This document shows, piece by piece, positions 1 through 11,680 of a stretch of DNA of 64,000 nt; position 1 is the stretch's first letter; every line of letters starts with the position of its first letter. The position numbers and the translations under genes are program-made. The stretch is from assembly GCF_932274485.2 (NCBI RefSeq), contig NC_065887.2, positions 9,706,001-9,770,000 of the forward strand, written 5' to 3'. The stretch comes from Patella vulgata (lineage: Eukaryota > Mollusca > Gastropoda > Patellidae). Under the pieces are notes generated by a model. The model saw only the letters and a list, made by a program, of their open reading frames with translations. It ran no database searches and was not told the origin of the DNA.

Positions 1-4
1 ATAG

Positions 5-3000
5 GTGTGACTGTACCAGTTGATGAACAGATTGATGCTAAGACAGCTACAGCAGTAGAATTAGATACACCAGTTAATAGTGCTCCACCGAGTCTACAAG
101 CTAGTGTTACTAATCTTACTGATGATGAACGACGTCAAATCGAAGAAGAAAAAATGAAATTATATCAACAACTAGATGACAAGGTTTGTGTTTGAATCTT
201 TGGTGGGGCCATAGAAAAAAAATTTGAAATTATTCACATCGAGGGGTAGTGTCTGCTGATATAATAGAAAACATAGTCTTACATACCATGGGGGGTTGGA
301 TGGCCGAATGGTTAGCACGCGCGCGCTGTATCATACGGTCTGTCATTGAGTCAACTGGCGGGGTTTCGATTCCCCGGTTGTACTTGACAAGGAGTAGGGT
401 CGCCTGTCCAACCTCGTGGGTTTTCTCCGGGTCCTCCGGTTTCCTCCCACTGTTAAAGACACCTACGCGCAAGCGAATTATTGAATTAAAATTAAACCAT
501 GTTAGTCCCGAAATGACCTAGTTTGTGTCGAGTGGACGTTAAACCCCATTTCTCTCTCTCTCTCTTACATACCATTAAGTCATGAATGTGAAATGGTGAA
601 TGTAAAAGATCCATTTCCAGTGGAAATTTAGCTGTCTGCGTAAAATTCTCCATCATCTTATATCATTTAATCTTGTGTATTTAGCACTAATTTCTTTTAC
701 ATTCATTCAGTATCAAATCTTTGTTTTGAAAACTCGTAAAAATCGTTCAAAATCTCTAAAAATCATCTAATTACGAGTTTTTTAACAAAGATTTGATATT
801 GAATGAATGTTAAAGAAGTTAGTGCTAAATTGACAATATTAAATGATATCCCGGTTATAGTGTTATTGCATATCTAAATATAATAGAAAAATTAAACAAC
901 CCTATGTTCTATGTACAGCAGTATTAGACCTTTTTGGGGGAAACGGTTCTAATTCTCCCTTTATACTCAATTATTCTAGGATGAAGAAATCAACAATCAG
1001 GCACAGTTAATAGAAAAACTAAAAGAACAAATGGTAGAACAAGAAGAATTGATCAGTCAATGTAGAAAAGATTATGAAGGTGTAACACAAGAGATGTCAC
1101 GGATTCAGGCAGACAATGAATCAGCTAAAGATGAAGTGAAAGAAGTTTTACAAGCTCTTGAAGAACTCGCCATGAACTATGACCAGAAATCCACAGAAGT
1201 AGAAAGTAAAAATAAAGATATTGAACAGTTATCAGAAGAATTGTCTCAGAAATTGGTACGTCTTTTAATGTTCTGTTCCTGGAATTTTATAAAAATGTTT
1301 TCCGAAATGATAGTGCATCTCAACTACGAGATAGCTTTGGCTTGTAATTCTTGCTAAATGGACTGTGTTTTTAGTGTGTTGGGCGGAGGGTGGCCGAATG
1401 GTTAACACATGCGCTTTGGATCACAAGGTCTGTGATTTAGTCACGTGGTGTGGTTTCGATTCCCTGCTTGTACGTGACAAGTAGTAAGGTCGTCTGTCCA
1501 ACTGTGCAGGTTTTCTCCAGGCCCTCTGGATTCCTCCCACTGCTAAAGATCTCTACGCACATGCAAACTATTGAAATAAATTTGAACGATGTATAGTATG
1601 TGTCAAGTGAGCATTGAGCCCCATTTTGCTCTCTCTGTAATCTGATGATATCATGTCTAATTTAGCAATCACATAGAAAATGTTAGAAGTTATAATCTGA
1701 ACATATTTTGTGATTTAACCAACATGAGAAAGGTTATAATATCTGTATATATTTAAATATTATTTATTTGTTAAACAGATTTCTTTAAATACGGTTCAAT
1801 CAGAGTTTGAAACTTTAAGAGATTCATCGTTACATCAGAAGAAACGTAGTTCCGATATGATGCTTAGTTTATTAAAAGATTTATCAGAAATAGGTACCAT
1901 CATTGGTGGCAGTGCTGCTGAATCAAAGGTACGTCTGCTTTAAATAATCCTAATTTTCACGAATTATTTATGTTCACCTTTATTTTAAAACAGGGCGGGG
2001 GAATGGCCGATTCGTTGAGTGTGTGCACGCTGCATCCGATGTCTGTCATTAAGTCGACTGGCGTGGTTTCAATTCCCCGCTTGTATGTGACAAGGAGTAG
2101 GGTCCTCTGGTTTCCTCCCACTGCTAAAGACCCCTAAGCGCAAGTGAATTGTAGTTTGTGTCAAGTGAACATTAAACCCCATGTCTCTCTCTCTTTGGGG
2201 ATCACGTGGCTAAGTGGGTAAGGCGCTGGCTCGCTAGTCTGGAGGTCGGGTGTTCGATCCCTGCATTGGCCGAGAAAGTTCATCTCGATTTTCCGGCGTG
2301 GTTTCCCCTTGTCAGTGATGCAGAACGGAGGGCCTGACAAGGACAGCTGCCTAGTCGTTCGGATGGGACGAAAAACCGAGGTCCCGTGTACACATTGGTG
2401 TGCACGTAAAAGATCCCTTGGCAGTTGGAATTCGATATAAGAGTAGGCCGTAGCGCCGCTGCCCGGGCAAAATTTCCCTCATAGCACACTGTATGGCGTA
2501 TGCCCGTCTTCAATTAGCCCAGGTTAGGTGCAGAAGAGTAGGACGTTAAACTCAATTTCATTTCATTTCATTTCATGTCTCTCTCTCTTTGTGTTGTTTT
2601 AAAACCAAGAACAGAGTTAAGTTCTTAATGTTTTTGCTTCTTACTCCTCTTTCTTAATGAAATTGACATAATGTTTCTGTTTTTGAGAATAGGTTCTTTT
2701 CAATATTTCAAAACAACTGAAATAAATGTCGAGGGAGTCATTATAATGGAAAATTGATACTTTGTTTATAATCGTAGCAGTAGTACTTGTCTGAAATTTT
2801 CTGTATATTCATTGTTCATTATCTATTTTTGGACTATTATTGCAAGATATGTCATAATTTGTATTTCAAAACAACTGAATTAAATGTTGAGTCATTATAA
2901 TGGATAATCGATACTGTGTTTATGATCGAGACTCTCTTGTCAAAATTTCAAACACTTGACTGAAATTTTCAATATATTAATTTTTCATTGTCTATTTTTG

Positions 3001-6000
3001 AACTGTTACAGCAAGATACGCCAGCTCTTTACCTAAAATCTTACATAATATATCTTTAATATATAGTATGAATACAGTGCCTACATAATATTAAACCCCT
3101 CGGGCGCCCTGTTGAATTACACAGTATTTAACGTTTTAAAACCTAACTACTTTATGGAATCAACGACAACTCTAAACTTGGGCACCCCAACCATTTTTAT
3201 TTTTGTTTTATGAATACAGTATGCTTGAATGTGATCTAATTTATATTTTACAGTTGAATATAACTTCTAGTGAGAAGATTGAAGAAGAGTTCACAGTGGC
3301 TCGTCTTTATATTAGTAAAATGAAGTCAGAGGTGAAAACACTAGCTTCCCGAAACGTAGAATTAGAAAATTCTCAATCTGAGTGCAATAAAAAATTCGAA
3401 GAATCCAAGACAGAATTATCTGACTGTAAATTAAAGATAGTGCAGGTTTGTTTATTATGTTATCTTTTTTCAGATTAAAGATTGATTAGGTTTGACTTAA
3501 GAAAAAAAGTTTTATGGTGGTAGAATTTGAACATTTGGAACTGTAATATCTTGATTCTGTAATTTTTATTAGTTCCTACTGATTATTAACATTTTATATT
3601 TGTTTGATCATTTAGAGAATTTTCTTTTTTAGTTCTCCAAAAGAATTTTTTTTTTCTGCCTTTACAATTCCAAGTTTTTTATAGAGTTAATTAAACTTGT
3701 TTTTACAGCATGAAGCTAAAATTACCACATTAAATGATACGATTAAAGATATAGAGAGTAAGAAACGACAACTAGAAGAGAATGTTGATTCATTAAATGA
3801 AGAAATAGCTAAACTAAGGGCACAAGGTGAGTTAGAAACATTGTATTAGACTTAAAATTAATACAACACAGGGTAGGCTGGATAATTACGGTTTCTCCCT
3901 GCCAACAAAGGTCTATAGATGGTCATCATTAAATTTGAATTGTTTGACATTACAAACACGACTTATTGATCAATTTAAATCCACATTGATGTTGTGATCT
4001 TACCGTGAATAGATGGGCTTCTGATATCCAATATTTAGGACAAAATTAACATTTTGAAATTGGCACACAACTCATTTACCAGAATGCTTTTGAGCCCCAG
4101 TTGTATGAAGCGACTTGATGAACGAAGCTAAACATAACCAGTGGAATAACCAGATACCAAAGACGGCCATACAGTTCAGACTCTTCGCGTATTTCTCCGA
4201 ACATAACTGATAAAAAAATTAAGAGTAAAAACAAAAGCAATTGAATGTAAATCAGTTTATGTACATTCATATTACATTATTATATACGTTGTGACCCATT
4301 TGTGTCCATTTCTAGGTGTCAGAGAATAGCGATTTAACTCTGTTAATGTATGTTCCTCCTGATCCAGTTAATGGCGTTGATATGTATTTAGTCATATATA
4401 GAATTGGTATGGGGATAGCACGTTATCTTAGAGAAATTAAATGTGTGTTTAGTAAAATTTAAATGATGGAAATTTAACAATGTTGTTAAATACATGTATT
4501 TTCAGAACAAATGCATACAACAGCCATGTCTAAACAAGCTGAAGCATCTAGTAAACTTCATTCTGAGGCCCAACTCAAGGAAGCTCTTGAAGCTCAAATG
4601 GAAAGACATCGTGAAAATCACCAGAAACAATTATCAGCGCTTCGTGAAGATATTTCAGAAAAACAGGGAGTTATTGATACATTGAAAGAGTAAGTTCGGG
4701 TTTTTTAATAGATAGTTGGCGTGGATATATTCTCTGTGCTGGTTAAACTGGGTTTAGGTGGACGATCATAAGGTCTGTCATTGAATCGAGTGACATCGTT
4801 TCGATCCACTTGTATGACTGTTGAATATCCCTGGATGCAATAAACTAGTTTCTGTCGAGTGGACGTTTAAACACCTCAAACTCACATGTCAGATCAAGTG
4901 AATGGATCCGGGGGGCTAGCCGTAAGCGTCCACTACGCTGTAATGTCCCAGGCCAGTAGTGATACAGTGGTTTCATGAAAATGTCTTTAGTAGTGCTTTA
5001 TTTCATATTGTTATACTTTTATTTATAGTACCAACCAGAAATTATCTCTGGCATTAGAGAAACTCCAATCAGATTATGATAAACTGAAACAAGATGAGGC
5101 CGAAAAATCAGTGAAATTATCCGAACTTTCTGTCCAAATGGATCGACGTGAACAGGCTAAACAAGATCTTAAAGGCTTGGAAGAAACTGTGGTATGTAGT
5201 CGTTTTCTGTGCCAATAGATATGTTATACATATTAGCAGGCCGATTGTTTCTATATTCAAACAATAGATATAAATTATACATATTACCAGGCCAATTGTC
5301 TCTATATTCAAACAATAGATATGTTATATATATTACCAGTCCAATTGTTTCTATATTCAAATAATACATTAAATCAACTATAAATGACTATAGATATTAT
5401 TGAGTATCATTATTTTCTAGATAACATTGTATAATATTGTTTTTCTCCAGGCCAAGGAACTTCAGACCTTACATAATCTACGAAAAATATTTGTACAGGA
5501 TCTTCAAAACCGCGTGAAGAAGGTAATTTCAACATATTTCTTTCTATATTTTCTCAATATTTACGTATACAATATGCTAGTTAGATATGATGTATTTACC
5601 TTTCATTATAGGGGGTTTGATGGCTGAATGGATAGCTTGTGCGCTTTGTATTATAAGGTCTGTCATTGAGTCAACTGGCGTGGTTTTGATTCCCTGGTTG
5701 TACGTGACAAGGAGTAGGGTCGTCTGTCCAACCTCATGGTTTTTTTTCCCGGTTCCCTAGTTTCCTCCCACTGCTAAAGACCCCTACGCGCAAGCGAATT
5801 ATTGAAATAAAATTGAACCATGTTAGTCCCGAAATGACCTAGTTTGTCACAAGTAGACATGAAACCCCATTTCCCTCTCTCTCTCTTTCTCTCTTTTATT
5901 ATAGGCACGTGTTACAAACACTGCTAATAAAGTAACTGGGATCAACCTACCTCCATGATGTCTCAATATGAACTGCAGGACTGTCATTCTGTCTTTATCA

Positions 6001-9000
6001 CTTCCGTTTAGCTTGTTTACGTGCTTAAAAATGACAAGAGAAACGTTGTAGAAACATATCTCCGATTGAAAACAGTAATTTTATATCTTTATTTCCGATA
6101 GTTCCCATTAATAAGTCTATTACACATAGTTACTGATAACCAGACATCACAACAATTTCTTTTTTTGATTGTACATCATGCATGTTTGAATATTTTAGTC
6201 CGCAAATAAGAAAGAAGATGACGAAGAAGAAGATGCTGTAGGAAGCACCGCCCAAAAACAAAAAATATCTTTCCTAGAAAATAACTTGGAACAATTGACC
6301 AAAGTTCACAAACAGGTACAATGTTTTGTTAGCATACAAACAAATTGATGAATTTAAAGTTTTGTAAAAAAATTATTATTTAAGTAACTATTAATGGACT
6401 ACAACATTTACAATTATTTACAACATTATAACCCATATTAGGAGTTTTAACAGAAACAACAACATTTGTGAGCTGCTCCCAGAAAACCAGGCTGTTGGTC
6501 ATTTTTATAAAAATAGAGCTGGCAGCATATTTATATAGTCCACAGCCTAAGCTTTCCAAAAATGCAATTCTTTTTAAATATGTCGTATCATCTGAAAGTG
6601 AGTTCGGCTCATTTACAGCAACAAGAAGGCATTTAATTGATGCTTTTGTGCCCGTAGTACGAAATGAAGTTGTGCGACAAGCGTCTGGTTTCGTGGGAGC
6701 AGGTCACATTATGTATGCACTCTATACAAGGTTGGATGGTTTTAAGCCAAGTGCCACAATAACCATTTTATTTTGGTTTTTATTCCTCAAAACATTTTTT
6801 TGTGTGTAGGTTGGATTGAATATCTTAACAGACAAAACTTTTTAAAACATTGTCGGCAACTGAATTTTTCTAAGTTGGCCTGGTCCTAAATCAGAAATTC
6901 CCTGTTTTGGGTGCTAAAAAATATTTTGATTTTTTAAACAGTTGGTGCGTGATAATGCTGACTTGCGATGTGAATTACCCAAATTAGAAAAACGTCTAAG
7001 AGCAACAATGGAAAGAGTAAAATCATTAGAAACTGCTCTACGAGAAGCTAAGGAAGGAGCAATGAGAGACCGAAAGAGGTGAGTAGTTTTTATTTTAGGT
7101 ATGGAAATATCAATAATTATGGCCGGAATCTTAAAGTTACATATGGCATATTCCTTTGTACTGCTCTTTAAGTTTCTAAACAGATTAAAACCAATTTCTA
7201 TTAAACAAAACTAAAATGAGAATATCCTATTTGGATTTTAAATTAAAATACATCATTTTAAAATGTCTCTAAGGCATTATAACCAGTCTCTTCTAACTTG
7301 GATGGACTAATTTGAAAATTCTGCATGATGAATGCTTAGTCAAGTAACCCTTGTCTTACCTCTTTATCTTAGAGTAATTTCTTATATTAATATGCATGAT
7401 CAGTTGAGAGATGGTGTTGAAGAACCTACTGACAAAATCTTAAATAAAAATGTGAGGTTCATCACACCTGTTAAGACAATGCGTGTTCAGTTATGTCATC
7501 ATAAAATGGTGTTTTGTATACGTGTTGGTTACTTATATTAATATCTCTGGAAGAGGGGGTTGGATGGCTAAATGGTTAGTGGCGAGCGCTGTATCATAAA
7601 GTCTGTCATTAAGTCGACTGGTGTGGTTTCGAATCCCCGGTTGTACGTGACAAGGAGTAGGGTCGCCTGTCCAACCTCGTGGGTTTCCTCCAGGTCCTCC
7701 GGTTTCCTCCCACTGCTAAAGACCCATATGCGCAAGCGAATTATTGAAATAAAATTAAACCATATGTTAGTCCCGAAATGTCGAGTGGACGTTAAACCCC
7801 ATTTCTCCCTCTCTCTCTATCTCTGGAAGAATAGTGAATATAAACATCACTGTCAAAGCAAAATAATGTCATTGCCAATACATAGCACAAACAAAAATGT
7901 AGAAAAAAATTATTGCCATCATCTTAGTCTCGAGATGGTCCATGTGTCAAAACATAGCACAAACGAAAATGTAGAAAAAACGAATTTTAGTCTTATGATA
8001 CCCAAAGACTTAATGATATTACTATTTTGAATGAATTAATATCGGTGGAAGATATAGTTGTTAGATAAAACCTCTGCTTTGCACAAGGCCTATTTGATCT
8101 TTACCCATAGAACTGGTGTTGTAGGGATTTTGCTTGTGTTTTGCCTTATTTTTTATTATTATTTTTTTTTTCCTTTATGTGCATATTTTCGGGATTAGAG
8201 TTACAAAGCAAATGTAATTTTTAAAATTTTAATTAAAGTCGCTAAAGAGCATGATTTTTATTTTATTGGAGGTGGAGGAATATTTTCTAATCTCTTCATT
8301 GAAAGACAGCTTGAGAATTTCGTTTTTCTCTGAAATCGTGATTTTGCACAAAATTTTCGAATTGTTAGTTGGAGATTGGAATTGATAATAATGCACATAA
8401 TATTTTATTAGAGCTCAATGGTGGTCAAATTAGTGCATTGGCATGTAGTAGAATATTTACAGACTAATGACAATTTTTTGAACTAATTTCTTTTCAGTGA
8501 TCATGATAGGTAACATTCCTGCTTCTCCAATTCATTAGTGTGCTTCTTATTAATGAGTTATTAATTACTGTGTAGTGTCGAAAACTCATTAAAAAAATCA
8601 TTTAATTAAATTCATTAACATCATTATTGAAGAAGCTAGCTCTGATAAATGAAAGTACTTTCAGTTTTACTAACAAATACTCTAAAAGAAAAAGTAAGCC
8701 AGTCAAACAGTACAATTCATTCCTAACAAAATTTTATTAGCTTACAGGAACTTTTTGTTGGTGTCTTTTTTGGCTGTTTTATGTTGCCATAGTAACCATT
8801 AATGCCAAAATTTTTGTTAATTAAAATTCAATTGCTTAAATTGTGTGTCTTTGTTTGAACTTTCTAAGTCTGTGAAGAAATCGAGAAATAAGAATGTAGT
8901 GTTCTTTTTCCAGCTAAATATTTTCACATTAAAAATTAGAATAAAAAAGTTTCTGCTATTTACTAATCTAGGTTTTATTCCTAATGAATAGAATTAGAAA

Positions 9001-10905
9001 TAGATATATATATAGATTTAGTATGGTTTGGGTTTTAATAATAATATTTATTAACAATCACTTCAAAGTGCCGTAATCCTCTGGTATTTCAGATACAGGC
9101 AGTACCAGGCTTACATACATATAAAGGCTTGACACTTTGCTCTGAAGCCTAGAGCCTCAAAATTTATTGCGCCTATAAAGTGTATAATGTTTTTGACACT
9201 GTCTTAAGCTTTTTTTACACAGGCTGTAGTCTTAAACATCTGACATATCCTTGTCTTTACTCAATTGTGTTTAAAAAAAAAACCCAAAAAACACACTTTC
9301 ATCTTCCACAAATCGTGAGTGAGGGAAGGGGGATTGACAGTAGAATAGTCTAGGACCTCTCTGTATCTAGCACTGGTTACAAGAACATACAATCTGGTCA
9401 TTTTGTAGTGATTGGTTAATTAGAACCAGAGCTCCCAATTCAGTCATATTTCAAGACTGGCTGGAAAACTTAACCCTTCAATTTACATCATATGAAATTC
9501 TAATATCAAATATTAGTGTAGAAACACTAAAAAGATATTTTTTATAAAATTGTTTAATTTGAAAAGAAATATCTTTCTAATTAAAGTAAACAAATTATAT
9601 CAGAATTTTGAAGTGAAAGCTTTCATTATTAGAACCAAGTCATGACTTGGATAAATACTTGTTAATTCTACAAATTTTGTTCCTTGATTATTTTTGACAT
9701 TAGTTGAAGTTTTGTCACTTGCGATTTCCTTAAGCAGAAAATCAAATTTTATTTTGTGTTTCGGGCAACAGTTCTACCTTTCATCCATATTTTGTCATTG
9801 AGATATTTTAGTAAAGCATGTAAAAAAAAACAATAAATGCATGAAAATTTTAAGTTTGGTATTGCACAATAGGCTCTGCATAAATTCTGAAAAATTAATA
9901 TTCTACATTAAAAAAAAAATTGAAATTTATAAAACATCATAGCATTTTAGTCTAATACCTCTAGTTACATTACATAAAGCCTATTAATGATACTTAGTTG
10001 GAAATATTCCTTTTTAGCCTACAATTCACACAAATATTTTAAGATGAATGAGAATCCTAGTCGTTAATTTCAAGTAGGATGATATATTATAACATGGATG
10101 TATTATTTTAATTATTTTGTCAACAGGTATCAAATGGAAGTTGATAGAATAAAAGAAGCTGTAAGACAGAGAAACTTGGCTAGACGAGGTCATGCTGCAC
10201 AAATAGGTAAATCTTAGATTCTGTTTTTAATTTCACCTGTGGAAGTGACCTATCTTGTTATCAGGGAAGTGAGGATAGAGTTACAGAGATAAAAAAAAAA
10301 GGGGCCACAAAAATTTGTCACCCGTCTAAAACTCCTCACACCTCAGATGAGAAGTGGTATTAGGTGTTCTAGAAAGGATAAACTGCTTCATGTCTGTCAT
10401 TGGTAATACTTACAGTTAAATGGAACAAAGATTTCAGAATCTGAAATTAACCACATAATCTCTTTAAAAGGCATATAGTGAAAGCGATATATAATAACAG
10501 ACAGCTTTTTGGATAACATGCACTAGGTTTATTAACTGCAACTTTTCAATGAGGATACTCTCACCGTCATCATTGCTTGATAACGGTGAGAGTGTCTTCA
10601 TTGAAACGTTGCAGTTGATAAACCTAGTGAATGTTATCCATTAATCTGTCTGTTATTATATCCCCATAACCCATGGGATTTGAGACAATGATTTTTGAGC
10701 TTGCACAGACGGTAGGCATATTATTCAGCCTGACAAGACCCTGTCTATTTTATAAGAGATAATAATATACATCATATTGTTTTCAGCTAAACCAATCCGA
10801 CCAGGACAACACCCAGGTAATTCACCTGCTACAGGTACTGGCATTAGAGGAGGTGGTGGTTCCCAAAATGGTCCTAATCCTATTAAAATAGAGGGCAAAG
10901 CTTAA
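5..10905 (+). CDS. KIF5: Kinesin-1 heavy chain (KIF5), C-terminal stalk and tail, partial
   Basis: Motor subunit of conventional kinesin, moving cargo towards microtubule plus ends; only the stalk and tail are in the window and the motor domain lies upstream. Exons read from the sequence: 5-183, 980-1255, 1779-1928, 3254-3445, 3709-3826, 4506-4689, 5029-5191, 5451-5522, 6199-6315, 6942-7078, 10127-10206, 10787-10905. All have AG/GT borders and matching phases, giving 594 residues to a TAA. Family-typical stretches are [52 protein letters not shown] and the autoinhibitory tail motif [11 protein letters not shown], followed by a Gly-rich end. Nearly all of it before the tail is heptad-rich coiled coil. 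The first two bases of exon 5-183 complete a codon from upstream. Introns carry SINE-1, SINE-2, R2 and R5 copies; the one before 10127 is 3 kb. KIF5 is the generic invertebrate orthologue name. Confidence 0.95.
290..563 (+). mobile_element. SINE-1, full copy
   Basis: Reference copy of the family: G-run, tRNA-Ser/Leu-like head with A box at 301-315 (TGGCCGAATGGTTAG) and B box at 362-373 (GGTTTCGATTCC), a unique body, the 3' motif GGACGTTAAACCCCATTTC and a TC-repeat tail. Target-site duplication CTTACATACCAT at 278-289 and 564-575. Lies in a KIF5 intron. Confidence 0.9.
679..830. repeat. Foldback (hairpin) element
   Basis: Two arms of about 46 bp (680-727 and 784-829) are inverted copies with few mismatches, starting TTTAGCACTAA and ending TTAGTGCTAAA. 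Pairing continues inward through AACTCGTAA/TTACGAGTT, leaving a short loop. The shape is that of a foldback MITE. It lies in a KIF5 intron. Confidence 0.75.
1381..1640 (+). mobile_element. SINE-1, diverged copy
   Basis: Has the A box TGGCCGAATGGTTA, the B box GGTTTCGATTCC and a shortened TC tail, but differs from younger copies through the body; with the copy at 34641 it may mark an older subfamily (CACGTGG/CATGTGG in place of CAACTGG). Confidence 0.8.
1992..2591 (+). mobile_element. SINE-1 with nested SINE-2
   Basis: A SINE-1 with an internal deletion (1992-2197) is interrupted in its TC tail by a full SINE-2 (2198-2574). The SINE-2 is flanked by the 17-bp duplication ATGTCTCTCTCTCTTTG at 2181-2197 and 2575-2591, which is SINE-1 tail sequence. 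SINE-2 has a tRNA-like head (GTGGCTAAGTGGGTAAGGCG, B box GTGTTCGATCC) and an ATTTC-repeat tail. Confidence 0.9.
2690..3070 (-). repeat. Two old tandem R2 pieces
   Basis: Two similar segments (about 2700-2860 and 2870-3070) share the R2 signature read in reverse: TCTATTTTTGAAC, a GCAAGATA stretch, then CTTTACCTAAAATCTTACATAATATATCTTTAA. Diverged. Confidence 0.5.
3846..4345 (+). repeat. R5 repeat copy
   Basis: Shares long stretches with 44593-45100, for example CATTGATGTTGTGATCTTACC, AATTGAATGTAAATCAGTTTAT and GACCCATTTG followed by TCCATTTCTAGG. Unclassified non-coding repeat in a KIF5 intron. Confidence 0.7.
4750..4880 (+). mobile_element. SINE-1 relic
   Basis: Retains ATCATAAGGTCTGTCATTGA and a trace of the B box, then TTTCTGTCGAGTGGACGTT; head and body are largely lost. 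Confidence 0.6.
5213..5370. repeat. Tandem repeat, about 63-bp unit
   Basis: About two and a half units each containing CAATAGATAT, a TATACATATTA segment, CCAGGCCAATTG and TCTATATTCAAA. Lies in a KIF5 intron. Confidence 0.75.
5613..5897 (+). mobile_element. SINE-1 inserted at a KIF5 3' splice site
   Basis: Full copy with A box GGCTGAATGGATAGC and a TC tail. The duplicated target is ATTATAGG (5605-5612 and 5898-5905), so the AG acceptor of the candidate microexon was itself copied and the tail now supplies its polypyrimidine tract. Confidence 0.85.
5905..5931 (+). other. Candidate 27-nt alternative microexon of KIF5
   Basis: Between the exon ending RVKK (5522) and the exon starting SANKK (6199) there is a good 3' splice site (polypyrimidine run, then TTATTATAG at 5896-5904), an in-frame 27-nt open stretch coding ARVTNTANK, and a moderate donor GTAACT at 5932. 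Both flanking exons are phase 0, so inclusion adds nine residues without shifting the frame. If the donor is not used, the reading continues VTGINLPP and stops at 5956-5958, giving a shortened protein. The site lies just before the conserved [11 protein letters not shown] tail. I know of no matching exon in other kinesins. Seen: splice sites and phase. Inferred: that it is used. Confidence 0.35.
7079..10126 (+). other. Long KIF5 intron
   Basis: AT-rich. Contains one SINE-1 (7555-7817), a short duplication around CATAGCACAAACRAAAATGT (7880-7975) and a weak imperfect palindrome at about 8495-8650. I see no exon or other structure in 8650-10120. Confidence 0.6.
7555..7817 (+). mobile_element. 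SINE-1, full copy
   Basis: Intact A and B boxes and TC tail; 13-bp duplication TATCTCTGGAAGA at 7542-7554 and 7818-7830. Confidence 0.9.
10487..10661. repeat. Long hairpin foldback element
   Basis: Arms of about 80 bp match in inverted orientation (ATATATAATAACAGACAG at the left, CTGTCTGTTATTATAT at the right; ACTCTCACCGT facing ACGGTGAGAGT at the centre) around a loop of about 15 bp at 10568-10582. Lies in the last KIF5 intron. Confidence 0.85.
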
Positions 10906-11507
10906 GGTATAGTATAATATATTTGTAAAGAATAGATTTATGGATATGTTTACATGTACTAGGAGACTCATGCATGTAGAATTTACAACTAGTATGAGTT
11001 AATGATATTCCAGAGTACACATTGACTGTTTCCAAGCCTGGAAATAAGGCACCTGTCACAGACAATGTCAGGCACAGATTCAGGCTTTGTCAGGCACAAA
11101 ACCTCTGGTACGTGTCACCCGCACTGATTTGTCTTTTTTATTGATATTATTAATACATGTCCAGCACTAAGTCAGGTACATCTAAAACCGTTATTTCCAG
11201 GCCTGACTGTTTCGTTTCAAATCTTTTTCAAAGAATAGGGCATGTCTTAGAGTGACGCATACTCCATACTCTGCCTTATGAAATTGTAATTGATAGAAAT
11301 ATTTGTTGAAAGGTTGATCATGAGCAAACCAGATTGTTCCCATATATCTGAAAAATCAAAAAATATATTTTATTTTAATGTAAAAATGGGTTAGCTTGTA
11401 CACTAGGGATAGCACAATATTATAACTTCATTTGAGTAGGGCAGAAGTTTTTTTGTGAAATCAATAGAAATTATTATAAACTTTGATTGGCCTGAACTTC
11501 AGTTAGA

Positions 11508-11680
11508 AGTGTTCAATTAAACATTCATTATGCAATAGCTAACTTAATCTGCCTATTGCAGGTCTTTCTTTAGGCCTGAAATGTTATATAAACTACCTAT
11601 TTTTTTTTTAATTATTATAGCGAGAACTGTCAACCCTTTATCTAATCTCCCGTAATTCCTCTTTAAAATAATTTCCAGTC
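11508..11680 (-). repeat. R2 repeat piece
   Basis: Shows the R2 reverse signature CTGCCTATTGCAGGTCTTTC, then AGCGAGAACTGTCAACCC and a closing CTCTTTAA; the middle is missing. Confidence 0.6.

Noticed and set aside
301-373. tRNA-Ser or tRNA-Leu gene
   Set aside because: A and B boxes are present, but the acceptor stem and anticodon arm do not pair, and the sequence is followed by a SINE body and tail with target duplications.
249-521. Open stretches of 60-110 codons reading [21 protein letters not shown] and similar, repeated many times on both strands
   Set aside because: They are translations of SINE-1 and appear wherever a copy lies; the conserved peptide reflects the tRNA-like head, not a protein.
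2280-2513. Minus-strand open stretches with [11 protein letters not shown]
   Set aside because: Translations of SINE-2; same reasoning.
5117-5369. Overlapping minus-strand open stretches with NIETIGL repeats
   Set aside because: Shadow of the AT-rich 63-bp tandem repeat in a KIF5 intron.
6468-6809. 113-codon open stretch in a KIF5 intron
   Set aside because: Overlaps no recognisable exon, has no family motif, and sits between two well-defined KIF5 exons on the same strand.
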